This document shows positions 26,398 through 33,488 of a stretch of DNA of 46,884 bases, one piece after another (the first letter of the stretch is position 1; each line of letters starts with the position of its first letter). Source of the stretch: Phycisphaerales bacterium. Its GTDB lineage: Bacteria; Planctomycetota; Phycisphaerae; SM23-33; FEN-1343. The DNA is taken from NCBI GenBank assembly GCA_003171335.1, contig PMYD01000081.1:1-46884 (forward strand), in the 5' to 3' direction. The translations under genes and the position numbers were made by a program. Below the pieces are notes generated by a model. It was given only the letters and a program-made list of their open reading frames with translations, did no database searches and was not told the DNA's origin.

Positions 26398-27186
26398 GTG
26401 CACGAACAAACGGTGCGGCATCGGTTCTTCGCCTCGGCTCTTTCCCCGCCGGCCGTTGTGCTTGGCGAGGCGGAAGCCCACCATGCCCTGCACGTCTTGC
26501 GCCTCAGAGCCGGCGAGCCGATCGAGCTTTTCGACGGGCAGGGCCGCTGGGCCATCGGACGAATCGCCGCCGGCGGCCGCCGGGAAGTCAACGTTCAAGT
26601 CGAGTCCGTACACGGTCCGGTCCTCCGTCCGCGGCCGCGGATTCACCTGGCGTTCGCCCTACCCAAAGGCAAGCGGCTGGACTGGCTGCTGGAGAAGGCC
26701 GCCGAGCTGGGCGCTGCCAGCCTGCACATGCTCATTTGCAGCCGGTCGGTCGTCACGCCGGCGGGCGGGCCGGCCGCCTTGGCGCGTTACCAGGCGATCT
26801 GCGTTTCGGCCATCCGCCAAAGCCGGCAGCTTTACCTGCCGCAAATCGATCCGCCGGCTGAGCTGGTCAAATTCCTGGCGGCCCCGCATGCGGGCGTGCG
26901 CATCCTGGCGGATTGCGGCCCGCAGACGCCGCCGCTGCGGCTCATGGCCGGGCCGCCGGCAGCAGAGGATGTAACGGTACTGATCGGCCCGGAGGGCGGT
27001 TGGTCGCCCGAGGAGATCGCCCAGGCTCGGCAACGTGAATTCCAGCCGGCCCGGCTGGGAAGCTCCACCCTGCGCGTCGAGACGGCGGCCATCGCCATCA
27101 CGGCGGCCATTGGTGCGCTGTATGATGTTTTTCAGTCGGCGCCACCTTGCGCCGCGACGGACCATCATCCTTCAGAGGGAGGTTGA
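26398..27186 (+). CDS. rsmE: 16S rRNA (uracil(1498)-N3)-methyltransferase
   Basis: A SAM-dependent SPOUT methyltransferase of 262 residues that methylates U1498 of 16S rRNA in the 30S subunit. The N-terminal PUA-like part has RHRFFAS..EAHHALHVLRLRAGEPIELFDGQG. The catalytic trefoil knot has AFALPKGKRLDWLLEKAAELG, near-C-terminal VLIGPEGGWSPEEI and ARLGSSTLRVETAAIA. Family members usually start about 5-10 residues before HRFF, so I chose GTG 26398. A frame open to 26335 would add 21 unrelated residues (with a possible ATG at 26344) and would bury the promoter. The stop is 2 nt before the ACT gene, whose Shine-Dalgarno lies inside rsmE, so the two are an operon. Confidence 0.93.
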   Translation: MHEQTVRHRFFASALSPPAVVLGEAEAHHALHVLRLRAGEPIELFDGQGRWAIGRIAAGGRREVNVQVESVHGPVLRPRPRIHLAFALPKGKRLDWLLEKAAELGAASLHMLICSRSVVTPAGGPAALARYQAICVSAIRQSRQLYLPQIDPPAELVKFLAAPHAGVRILADCGPQTPPLRLMAGPPAAEDVTVLIGPEGGWSPEEIAQARQREFQPARLGSSTLRVETAAIAITAAIGALYDVFQSAPPCAATDHHPSEGG

Positions 27187-27188
27187 GC

Positions 27189-27653
27189 ATGCATATTGAC
27201 ACGCAGTTCTCGGTGTTCCTGGTGAACAAGCCCGGCGTGCTGGCCCAGGCGACCAAGTCGATTGCCAAGGCCCATGTGAACATTGTGGCCATGACGTTGG
27301 TGGATTCCAGCGAGCACGGCGTGCTGCGCTTCGTCTGCGATGCGCCGGACAAGGCCCGCGAGGTGCTCAAGACCAAGAACGACTACTGGACCGAGACGGA
27401 AGTGCTCGTGATCCAGCTCCAGAATAGGCCCGGCGTGCTGGCCTCGGTGGCCCAGGAGTTGGCCGATGCGCACGTGAATATCTCCTACGCCTACACCTCC
27501 GGCGGCGGGCCCGGCGGCAAGACCACGTGCGTCTTTAAAGTGGCCGACATCAAAAAAGCCCTCAAGCTGCTGGGCACATACAACGGAACAGAGAAGGATG
27601 GGCACGAGCAGGGCACACGCGGCATTCGGCCGGGGCCCGGCGCGCGGCGCTGA
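27189..27653 (+). CDS. Double ACT-domain protein
   Basis: A 154-residue protein made of two ACT domains. The first is about residues 7-70 (FSVFLVNKPGVLAQATKSIAKAHVNIVAMTLVD) and the second about 76-140 (VLVIQLQNRPGVLASVAQELADAHVNISYAYTSGG). Both have the ligand-binding NxPGVLA turn. There is no catalytic domain, so it is a stand-alone sensor that would bind an amino acid or similar small ligand and regulate a partner. The C-terminus is a short basic tail. ATG 27189 has GAGGGAGG upstream, and the gene lies 2 nt behind rsmE. The partner is not obvious: neighbours are an rRNA methylase and an MgtC protein. Confidence 0.88.
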   Translation: MHIDTQFSVFLVNKPGVLAQATKSIAKAHVNIVAMTLVDSSEHGVLRFVCDAPDKAREVLKTKNDYWTETEVLVIQLQNRPGVLASVAQELADAHVNISYAYTSGGGPGGKTTCVFKVADIKKALKLLGTYNGTEKDGHEQGTRGIRPGPGARR

Positions 27654-27716
27654 GTTCTAAGGTCACGCAAATTCGTTCTTGCCCCAGAAGACCATCGTTT
27701 ACGGGAGAGAGCGCTT

Positions 27717-28430
27717 ATGGTGGCGGACCTCGCATTGGCTTGGTCAGACCTGGCCCATAAACTGGCGGGTGAAGGCCCGCAATTTCTGCGGCTGGCGACG
27801 GCGTGCGTGCTGGGCGGGCTGATCGGCCTGGAGCGCGGCCTGCACGGCCAGCCGGCCGGGCTGCGCACGCACATGCTCGTATGCGTCGGCTCGGCCCTGG
27901 CGATGGTCGTGAGCCTGGAATTCGCCGGCGTCTTTGGCAATGCCCCGGCGGCCAATCTGCACGTGGACCCGGCCCGCGTGGCCTACGGCGTGATGGGCGG
28001 CATCGGGTTTCTCGGGGCCGGGGCCATCATGCGTTACGGCCTGGACGTTCATGGCCTGACCACCGCCGCCAGTTTGTGGTGCATCGCCGCCATCGGCCTG
28101 GCCTGCGGCTTTGGCATGTATACCGTGGCGATTTTCGCCACGCTGCTCGTGCTGCTGGTCCTGTGGGGGCTGAAGTTCTTCGAGCAGCGCCTGCCCCGGC
28201 CGGCGGAGCGAACGCTGATCGTTTCGGCCGCACAGCAGGCCACCGAGCCGGCGCGCCGGCTCATCGAGGCAAGTGGAATCCAAGTTCAAAGCTCGGCCCT
28301 GTGGTACCAGGTGGAGGCGAAGGAGGTTCGCGCCACGTACCACGTTCGTATCCTAAGCGAAAAACAGGCACACGACGTGGTAGACCAGCTCAGCCGGCTG
28401 CCTGATGTGCGGCAGGTGCGGCTGCAATGA
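27717..28430 (+). CDS. MgtC/SapB-family membrane protein
   Basis: A 237-residue inner-membrane protein. Hydrophobic helices span about residues 20-150 with the family motifs GGLIGLERGL, GLRTHMLVCVGSALAM, GGIGFLGAGAIMRYG and LTTAASLWCIAAIGLACG. The C-terminal 80 residues form a cytoplasmic ACT-like domain (RTLIVSAAQQ...VRATYHVRILSE). MgtC proteins are linked to growth at low magnesium and to control of ATP synthase, but many homologues lack a proven role. ATG 27717 has GGGAGAGAG upstream. Its TGA overlaps an ATG at 28427 in frame with the next gene. No Mg transporter or Mg riboswitch is visible nearby. Confidence 0.9.
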   Translation: MVADLALAWSDLAHKLAGEGPQFLRLATACVLGGLIGLERGLHGQPAGLRTHMLVCVGSALAMVVSLEFAGVFGNAPAANLHVDPARVAYGVMGGIGFLGAGAIMRYGLDVHGLTTAASLWCIAAIGLACGFGMYTVAIFATLLVLLVLWGLKFFEQRLPRPAERTLIVSAAQQATEPARRLIEASGIQVQSSALWYQVEAKEVRATYHVRILSEKQAHDVVDQLSRLPDVRQVRLQ

Positions 28431-28462
28431 AGTTTTTAGCGCGGACCTGCTACACTGGCCCT

Positions 28463-29308
28463 ATGTCGCCAACCCTGATTCCTTTCAATCTCACCGGGTC
28501 GCAGCAACAGCCGATCCGCGGCTATTTGCATCTGCCGCCCCAGGAGGAGCGCGCGGCGGTGGTGCTGCTGGCGCACGGGTTTAAAGGCTGGTCGGGGTAT
28601 GGCTTTTTGCCTCGGATGGCCGAGGCGCTGGCGCAGGCGGGCCTGGCCGTGCTGCGCTTCAGCTTCAGCCATTGCGGCATCACGGGCGATGGCTCGACCT
28701 TCGACCGGCCCGACCTCTTCGAGCGCGACACCTTCGCCGATCAGATCGCCGATACGCTAGCGCTCATCACCGCCCTGCGCGATGGCAAACTGCCGGCCGC
28801 CGACCGGCTGGATGCGGCGCAACTGGGCATGGTCGGCCACAGCCGCGGGGGTGTCACGGCCATCCTGACCAGCGGTCAGACCGACGCCCTCAAGGCCATC
28901 GTCACGCTGGCCGCCCCGCAGCGCACGCTGCACGACCCGCACGTCCGCGACCAGATTCGCGCCATGGGTCGCCTGCCCGTGGTCTCCAGCCGCACGGGCC
29001 AGCAACTTTACATGGGACGCTCCATCCTGGATGACATCGAGGCCGCCGGCGATCGCTACGATCTGCACCAACTGCTGGCCCGCTATCGCGGCGCTTATCT
29101 GGCCATTCATTGTGAAGGCGACGACACGGTCGGCGTCGAGGCGGCCAGGAACCTGGCCACCTGGCATACGGCCGGCCCTACGGAGCTTCTCATCCTTCCC
29201 GGCGGCGGCCACACCTTCGATTTTCGCCACGGGCAATCGGGCACCACGGAACTGCTCGAAGCGGTGACGGCACGGGTTGCCGCCTTCGGCCTGAAGTATC
29301 TCACCTGA
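28463..29308 (+). CDS. Alpha/beta-hydrolase (serine esterase/peptidase-like)
   Basis: A 281-residue cytoplasmic alpha/beta hydrolase. VVLLAHGFKGWSGYGFLP supplies the oxyanion region, MVGHSRGGVTA holds the nucleophilic Ser, and HCEGDDTVG the Asp. GGGHTFDF supplies the catalytic His, so the triad is complete. The substrate is unknown. Two starts are possible. ATG 28463, used here, lies 6 nt after TACACT and begins right at the conserved domain, with no Shine-Dalgarno. ATG 28427 would add 12 residues and overlaps the mgtC stop as ATGA, which would imply coupling. Both could be used, one on the mgtC transcript and one on its own. Confidence 0.88.
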   Translation: MSPTLIPFNLTGSQQQPIRGYLHLPPQEERAAVVLLAHGFKGWSGYGFLPRMAEALAQAGLAVLRFSFSHCGITGDGSTFDRPDLFERDTFADQIADTLALITALRDGKLPAADRLDAAQLGMVGHSRGGVTAILTSGQTDALKAIVTLAAPQRTLHDPHVRDQIRAMGRLPVVSSRTGQQLYMGRSILDDIEAAGDRYDLHQLLARYRGAYLAIHCEGDDTVGVEAARNLATWHTAGPTELLILPGGGHTFDFRHGQSGTTELLEAVTARVAAFGLKYLT

Positions 29309-29417
29309 CGGTCAAACCGGCCCTTGCACTGGCGGGCCATTCATGGCTTAATGGGGCCTCGGCCGGTATTTCGGGCGTGCAAGCTCTGCTTTCAGTGGGC
29401 AAGAGGAGAGCGAAAGA

Positions 29418-30593
29418 ATGCGTAATCTCAAGCTTTCGGCGTGGGTCACTGTGTCTATCCTGGCGGCCGTCCTTGCCGGATGCCAGGGCAGCAAGACCGT
29501 CAGCGAATGGTCCGCCGAGCCGGTCAGAACGCTGAGCGGCTTTAACGTGCCCATGGCGGCCCTGGTGGACAGGGACGGGACCGTCTATGTCTCGAACATT
29601 CAGTCTGACCAGGAAAACGGCTTCTGGAACGCGGATGCCGCGGGTTTCGTTTCCCGCCTGGCGCCCGGCGGTCAATTGGAGGACCTGCACTGGGCCGACT
29701 CCAACCCCAGCCTGTTTCTCAACGCACCCAAGGGCATGTGCATTCTCGACGGCCAACTGTACGTGGCCGACATCAATCGCATCGTCCGCTACCCCCTGGG
29801 GGATCCAAACCAGGGGCAGGATATCTCGCTGGAACCGGGCCGAACGCTGGTCGACGTAACCACCGATGGCAAACGAATCTTCGTCTCCGACAACAGTTCG
29901 CTGCGGCTGTACCGCATCGATCCCAAGACCTTGCAGCTTTCCTGGGTGACGGCCCCAGCCCACGTGGCCGGCATCACGTATTACGACGGGGCCGTTTACG
30001 CCTCGTCCATCCAGGACCACGAGATTTATCGGATCGACCCGGAAGGGCGAATTCCGCCCGTGCCGCTGGGCCTGGCGAATTACTTTCAGCAGCCATGCAG
30101 CATTGTGGTTCTGAGCGATGGCACGTTGGTGGTGGCCGATTATGACGCCGGCAGCCTGATGAGCATCGCCCCGGACCGAATTCGCGTCGCTGAGTTGGGC
30201 AAGGTGGATTCCCCCGGCATCCTGGGCCTGGATGCAAAGCGAAATCTGCTGTATGTGCCTCAGATCAAGGCCAACCAGGTGCGCATCTTCCAGCTCTCGG
30301 CCCACCCCATGAGCGAGCCGCAGGAACAGCCGCAGGAATCAGCCGAGCCGGCGCCGCCACATCAGCCCCCCTCCGCCCCGCCGCCGACAGCCGCATTCCC
30401 CTCATCGCCGTCCGCTCCTGCGCCGACGCCGGCGCCGCTATCTTCGCAGCCGGCAAATTTGCGACCTATGACTTCAGCGCCGCCCATCCATCCGGCCGTA
30501 GCCACGGCCCCGGCCCTCCGGCCCACCCCCGTGCTGAGCACGCCGATCCCTCTTCCAGAGGATGAGTCAACCCGCGAGATGGGCAAACACTGA
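29418..30593 (+). CDS. NHL-type beta-propeller lipoprotein with Pro-rich tail
   Basis: A 391-residue predicted lipoprotein. The signal ends in LAAVLAGC, so Cys 22 would be lipidated. The mature part (about 30-280) has repeated propeller blades of NHL/SMP-30 style, for example MAALVDRDGTVYVSNI, KGMCILDGQLYVADINRIVRYPL, DGKRIFVSDNSSLRLYRID and YYDGAVYASSIQDHEIYRID. The C-terminal 110 residues are almost only Pro, Ala, Ser and Glu (PPPTAAFPSSPSAPAP), as in wall- or envelope-spanning linkers. ATG 29418 has AGGAGAG upstream. It is 109 nt behind the hydrolase. A surface-exposed binding or scaffold role is likely, but a ligand cannot be named. Confidence 0.83.
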   Translation: MRNLKLSAWVTVSILAAVLAGCQGSKTVSEWSAEPVRTLSGFNVPMAALVDRDGTVYVSNIQSDQENGFWNADAAGFVSRLAPGGQLEDLHWADSNPSLFLNAPKGMCILDGQLYVADINRIVRYPLGDPNQGQDISLEPGRTLVDVTTDGKRIFVSDNSSLRLYRIDPKTLQLSWVTAPAHVAGITYYDGAVYASSIQDHEIYRIDPEGRIPPVPLGLANYFQQPCSIVVLSDGTLVVADYDAGSLMSIAPDRIRVAELGKVDSPGILGLDAKRNLLYVPQIKANQVRIFQLSAHPMSEPQEQPQESAEPAPPHQPPSAPPPTAAFPSSPSAPAPTPAPLSSQPANLRPMTSAPPIHPAVATAPALRPTPVLSTPIPLPEDESTREMGKH

Positions 30594-30625
30594 CAACTCA
30601 TTTCAAAATAAGACCACGGAATGAA

Positions 30626-30652
30626 GTGGCATGGGCGTCTCGCCCGTGCCAC
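30626..30652. repeat. GTGGCA(C/T)GGGCGTCTCGCCC-type palindromic repeat
   Basis: A 27-bp palindrome with 12-bp arms (GTGGCATGGGCG and CGCCCGTGCCAC, one mismatch) around TCT. The same family forms the cluster at 40694-40828. On the minus strand it encodes the word WHGRDAHA, a frequent sign of this repeat in spurious protein calls. It lies 33 nt after the propeller lipoprotein stop and may serve as its 3' hairpin. Confidence 0.75.
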
Positions 30653-30712
30653 GCGATTCTGTAATGCGAGCCTTCGCAGTGGAAATCCGGCGGGAATTCG
30701 GCCCCGTCCTTT

Positions 30713-30726
30713 GTAATAATCATTAC
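30713..30726. promoter_or_regulatory. Short palindrome, possible metal-regulator operator
   Basis: GTAAT and ATTAC flank a 4-nt centre inside an AT-rich island (TTTGTAATAATCATTACTG) in the 311-nt spacer before the efflux permease. It resembles, loosely, Fur/Zur-family sites, but the spacing is not canonical. Downstream are TTGACA (30750-30755) with a poor TAATCC 16 nt on, and TACAAT (30875-30880) 24 nt before the gene. The operator idea is inference. Confidence 0.25.
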
Positions 30727-30904
30727 TGAAAAGGACATGGCGCGCCGGCTTGACACGTGGCGCACTTGACGTAATCCGTCGGGTGCAGCGGACGCTGCAA
30801 GTCGCCCCGGCGCGCCGCTTGTTAGGGAGCACCTGTAGCGAGCGTCCGGGTCTGAAAGATGTATTGTCCTGTGGTACAATGTTTTGTGATAGTCGGAGCG
30901 TGTA

Positions 30905-32200
30905 ATGCTTGATGGTTTGGCGCGAGTGCCGGCGGAATTCTGGTCTGTGCTGACGGCCATGGCGCCGTATCTGCTTTTGGGGTTCTTCGTCGCGGGCGTG
31001 CTGTCCGTGCTGGTTTCGCCGCGCTCTATCGAACGGCACCTGGGCGGACGGGGTGTGATGCCCGTTTTCGCCGCCGCCGCGATGGGCATTCCCCTGCCGT
31101 TGTGCTCGTGCGGCGTGATTCCCGTGGCCGCCTCCTTGCGCCGCCACGGCGCCGGCCGCGGGGCGACTGCCGCGTTTCTCATCTCCACGCCCCAGACCGG
31201 TGTGGACAGTATCGCCGTCACGTACAAGATGCTTGGCGGCCTGTTCGCCATTTTGCGGCCGGTGATTGCCCTGATCAGCGGCATCATCGGCGGCCTGGCG
31301 GTAACGTTGCTGGTGCCGGATAAGGCCGGCCAGGCCAAGCCCATAGCGAACCCTGCGCCGGTCGCCAAGCCGGCGGGGCATTGGCTTACGCGGATGCTCC
31401 ATTACGGTTTTATCACACTGCCGGCCGATATCGGACGCAACCTGCTCGTCGGGTTGCTCATCGCCTCGCTGATCACGGCCCTGGTGCCGGCGCACCGGCT
31501 GTCCGGGCTGTTTGAAAACCAGTTCCTGGCGATGCTGGTGATGCTGGCGGCGGGCGTGCCCATGTATGTGTGCGCCACGGCGTCGGTGCCGGTGGCCATG
31601 GTGCTCATGGCCACGCAGAATCTCTCGCCCGGGGCGGCCCTGGTGTTTTTGATGACCGGCCCGGCCACCAACGTGCCGACCCTCACGACCATCTGGCGGG
31701 TCATGGGCCCGCGGACGGCGGTGGTGTACCTGGTTTCCGTGGCGGTGACCGCGCTGGCCGCCGGCACGGCCATGAATTTCCTGTATAGCCGCCTTGGCGT
31801 GTCGCCGCACCTGGCGATGGGCGCGCACGATATGGACATGAGTCCCGGCAGGCTGGACATTCTGGCGACGCTGGCGCTGCTGGCCGTGCTGCTGCCGAGT
31901 CTCGTACAGCCGTTGTGGCGGCGGCTGCGCCCAGACCGCCAGGGGCGGCCGGCCCCGGCAGGCATGAAGCTCACGCTGGCCGTCGAGGGCATGACGTGCA
32001 GCCATTGCCAGGCGGCGGTGACGCGGGTGCTCCAGGAAAGCGCCGGCGTGCGCCGGGCGCAGGTGGATCTCAACACCAAGCAGGCTCTGGTCGAGGGCGA
32101 GGCGCTGGATGGGCAGGCGCTGATCGCCGCGGTTGGCGAACTTGGCTACCGCGCCCATCTGCTGCCGGATTCGCCGCCGCACTGCCAGAAATGCGCCTAG
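30905..32200 (+). CDS. SO_0444-type Cu/Zn efflux permease fused to an HMA domain
   Basis: A 431-residue integral membrane protein of the ArsP/DUF318 permease group. Eight to ten hydrophobic segments carry the paired metal-linked motifs IPLPLCSCGVIPVA (Cys 67, Cys 69), STPQTGVDS, VPMYVCATASVPVA and MTGPATNVPT. From about 355 a heavy-metal-associated domain follows, with the CxxC site in GMTCSHCQAAV. The protein ends PHCQKCA, a second CxxC that could also hold metal. It should export a soft metal such as Cu(I), Zn or possibly an arsenical; the HMA domain favours copper or zinc. ATG 30905 has GGAG 5 nt upstream. The gene is alone, with an AT-rich regulatory-looking spacer before it. Confidence 0.9.
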   Translation: MLDGLARVPAEFWSVLTAMAPYLLLGFFVAGVLSVLVSPRSIERHLGGRGVMPVFAAAAMGIPLPLCSCGVIPVAASLRRHGAGRGATAAFLISTPQTGVDSIAVTYKMLGGLFAILRPVIALISGIIGGLAVTLLVPDKAGQAKPIANPAPVAKPAGHWLTRMLHYGFITLPADIGRNLLVGLLIASLITALVPAHRLSGLFENQFLAMLVMLAAGVPMYVCATASVPVAMVLMATQNLSPGAALVFLMTGPATNVPTLTTIWRVMGPRTAVVYLVSVAVTALAAGTAMNFLYSRLGVSPHLAMGAHDMDMSPGRLDILATLALLAVLLPSLVQPLWRRLRPDRQGRPAPAGMKLTLAVEGMTCSHCQAAVTRVLQESAGVRRAQVDLNTKQALVEGEALDGQALIAAVGELGYRAHLLPDSPPHCQKCA

Positions 32201-32224
32201 CCGCTTTGTCACACATGAAACGAT

Positions 32225-32336
32225 GGGTTGAGTGCCGTGGTTTGCGAAGCGCAGCGTAGCAACCACGCCGTTGGCGACCCACAGCCGGCGTGGTTGCTTC
32301 GGTCGCCGTAGCGACCTTCGCAAACCAGGGCACCCA
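32225..32336. repeat. 112-bp inverted-repeat element of the GTGCCGTGGTTTGCG family
   Basis: The left end (GTGCCGTGGTTTGCGAAG, from 32232) and the right end (CTTCGCAAACC..GGGCACCC, to 32336) are inverted repeats. An inner pair (GCAACCACGCC and GGCGTGGTTGC) sits nearer the middle. A second copy is at 39298-39391. It fills most of the spacer between the efflux permease and the ferritin operon. No coding potential is evident; it is MITE- or REP-like. Confidence 0.75.
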
Positions 32337-32356
32337 GCGAAAAGAGGCGCAACGCT

Positions 32357-32385
32357 TGAAGGAGCATCTTGGCGCTCCTAGCATG
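32357..32385 (+). promoter_or_regulatory. Candidate promoter/operator of the oxygen-defence operon
   Basis: TTGAAG (32357-32362) and TAGCAT (32380-32385) are spaced by 17 nt. The spacer is occupied by an inverted repeat, AGGAGC (32361-32366) and GCTCCT (32375-32380), that overlaps the edges of both hexamers. This is the layout of a repressor site. A start near 32392 leaves a leader with GAAGGAGAG before ATG 32429. The promoter is moderately supported; the regulator is unknown. Confidence 0.4.
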
Positions 32386-32428
32386 ACAAGAGGCTTTGGA
32401 TTCGGGGACAACACGAAGGAGAGACGGC

Positions 32429-32932
32429 ATGGCGACAATCGGAAAGAACATGCAGAAGGCGATTGGCGAGCAGGTCAACGCGGAGTTGTATTCGGCCTAT
32501 CTGTACCTGGCGATGGCCGGAGATTTTGAAACCAAGAATTTGCCGGGCATGGCCAGTTGGATGCGCGTGCAGTGGCAGGAGGAGATCGGCCACGCGATGA
32601 AATTCCTGCATTTCGTGCACGAGCGGGGCGGCCACGTGAACCTGGCCGCGATTGAGGCCCCGCCCGCCGAGTGGGACTCGCCCCTGGCCGCGTTCGAGGC
32701 GGCGTACGGACATGAGCAGAAGGTGACGGCGCGGATCTACGATTTGGTGAACCTGGCGACCAAGGAGAAAGATCTGGCCAGCCTGAATTTTCTCCAATGG
32801 TACGTGAATGAACAGGTCGAAGAGGAAGCCCAGACGGATCGCATCGTGAAGACCCTGCGCCTGGCCGCCAAGGCGCCCGGCGCGATGCTGATGCTCGATC
32901 ATCACCTGGGCCAGCGCAAGAGCGGAAGCTGA
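32429..32932 (+). CDS. ftnA: Non-haem ferritin (FtnA type)
   Basis: A 167-residue subunit of the 24-mer iron-storage cage. It starts like FtnA (GKNMQKAIGEQVNAELYSAYLYLAMA), with ferroxidase ligands E19, E52 and H55 (QEEIGHAMKFL) and the further helix NFLQWYVNEQVEEEAQ near 120-136, where the other Glu/Gln ligands sit. It oxidises Fe(II) with O2 or peroxide and stores the ferric core, limiting Fenton chemistry. ATG 32429 has GAAGGAGAG at a 5-6 nt spacing; the frame opens 11 codons earlier, without family similarity. It is the first gene of the oxygen-defence operon, 22 nt ahead of the rubrerythrin-like gene. Confidence 0.95.
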   Translation: MATIGKNMQKAIGEQVNAELYSAYLYLAMAGDFETKNLPGMASWMRVQWQEEIGHAMKFLHFVHERGGHVNLAAIEAPPAEWDSPLAAFEAAYGHEQKVTARIYDLVNLATKEKDLASLNFLQWYVNEQVEEEAQTDRIVKTLRLAAKAPGAMLMLDHHLGQRKSGS

Positions 32933-32954
32933 TTGAACCTAGGGAGAACGTGCA

Positions 32955-33455
32955 ATGAGTGATTTGGGAATCAACCTCACGGCCAACGAGGTGCTGGAAA
33001 TCGCCGTGCAGATCGAACGCAACGGCATGATCTTTTATCAGGAGGCGGCGCGCCTGGCCAAGCGGGCCGACGACCGCCGGCTGCTGGAAAGCCTGGCCGA
33101 GATGGAAGCCGATCACGAGCGGATCTTCGTGGAGATGCAGGCCACGTTGACGCCCGCCGAACGTGCCGGCTCGGAGATCGAGGGCGACGCCGAAGCCGCC
33201 CAGTTCCTCCGCGCCATCGCCGGCGGCCACGTCTTTGACGTCACGGCCAATCCCGCGGATATCCTCACCGGCCAGGAGTCGCCGCAGGAGATTCTCTCCA
33301 CGGCCATCGGCCTGGAGAAGGAGTCGGTGGTGTACTACTCGGCCCTGCGGGAGATCATCACCAGCCCGGCCAGCAAGGCCAAGGTGGAGCAGGTCATCCG
33401 CGAGGAGCTGCGCCACGTGGCCCAGCTCAGCCGCCAGCGCGCGGCCCTGCGGTAA
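32955..33455 (+). CDS. Rubrerythrin-like ferritin-family diiron protein
   Basis: A 166-residue four-helix protein without a rubredoxin domain. The first helix pair has EVLEIAVQIERNGMIFYQEAARLA and LLESLAEMEADHERIFVEMQ. The second has EILSTAIGLEKESVVYYSALREII and VIREELRHVAQLSRQRAAL. This places Glu residues and the ExxH motifs (EADH, EELRH) as in the diiron site of rubrerythrins and erythrin-like proteins. Family members reduce peroxide using electrons from rubredoxin, and two rubredoxin genes lie in the same operon. The central 40 residues (AIAGGHVFDVTANPADIL) are an inter-helix loop typical of the stand-alone form. ATG 32955 has AGGGAG upstream. Confidence 0.88.
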   Translation: MSDLGINLTANEVLEIAVQIERNGMIFYQEAARLAKRADDRRLLESLAEMEADHERIFVEMQATLTPAERAGSEIEGDAEAAQFLRAIAGGHVFDVTANPADILTGQESPQEILSTAIGLEKESVVYYSALREIITSPASKAKVEQVIREELRHVAQLSRQRAALR

Positions 33456-33488
33456 TCGCGCGGGTTTTCGCGCCCGGGAGTACACGGT

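Noticed and set aside
30713-30726. Firm call of a Fur or Zur box
   Set aside because: The centre is 4 nt where known sites have other spacing, and the site is 180 nt from the gene; kept only as a low-confidence operator.
30362-32323. 653-codon antisense frame over the efflux permease
   Set aside because: Arg/His/Gln-rich shadow of a clear membrane-protein gene, extended through the palindromic repeat.
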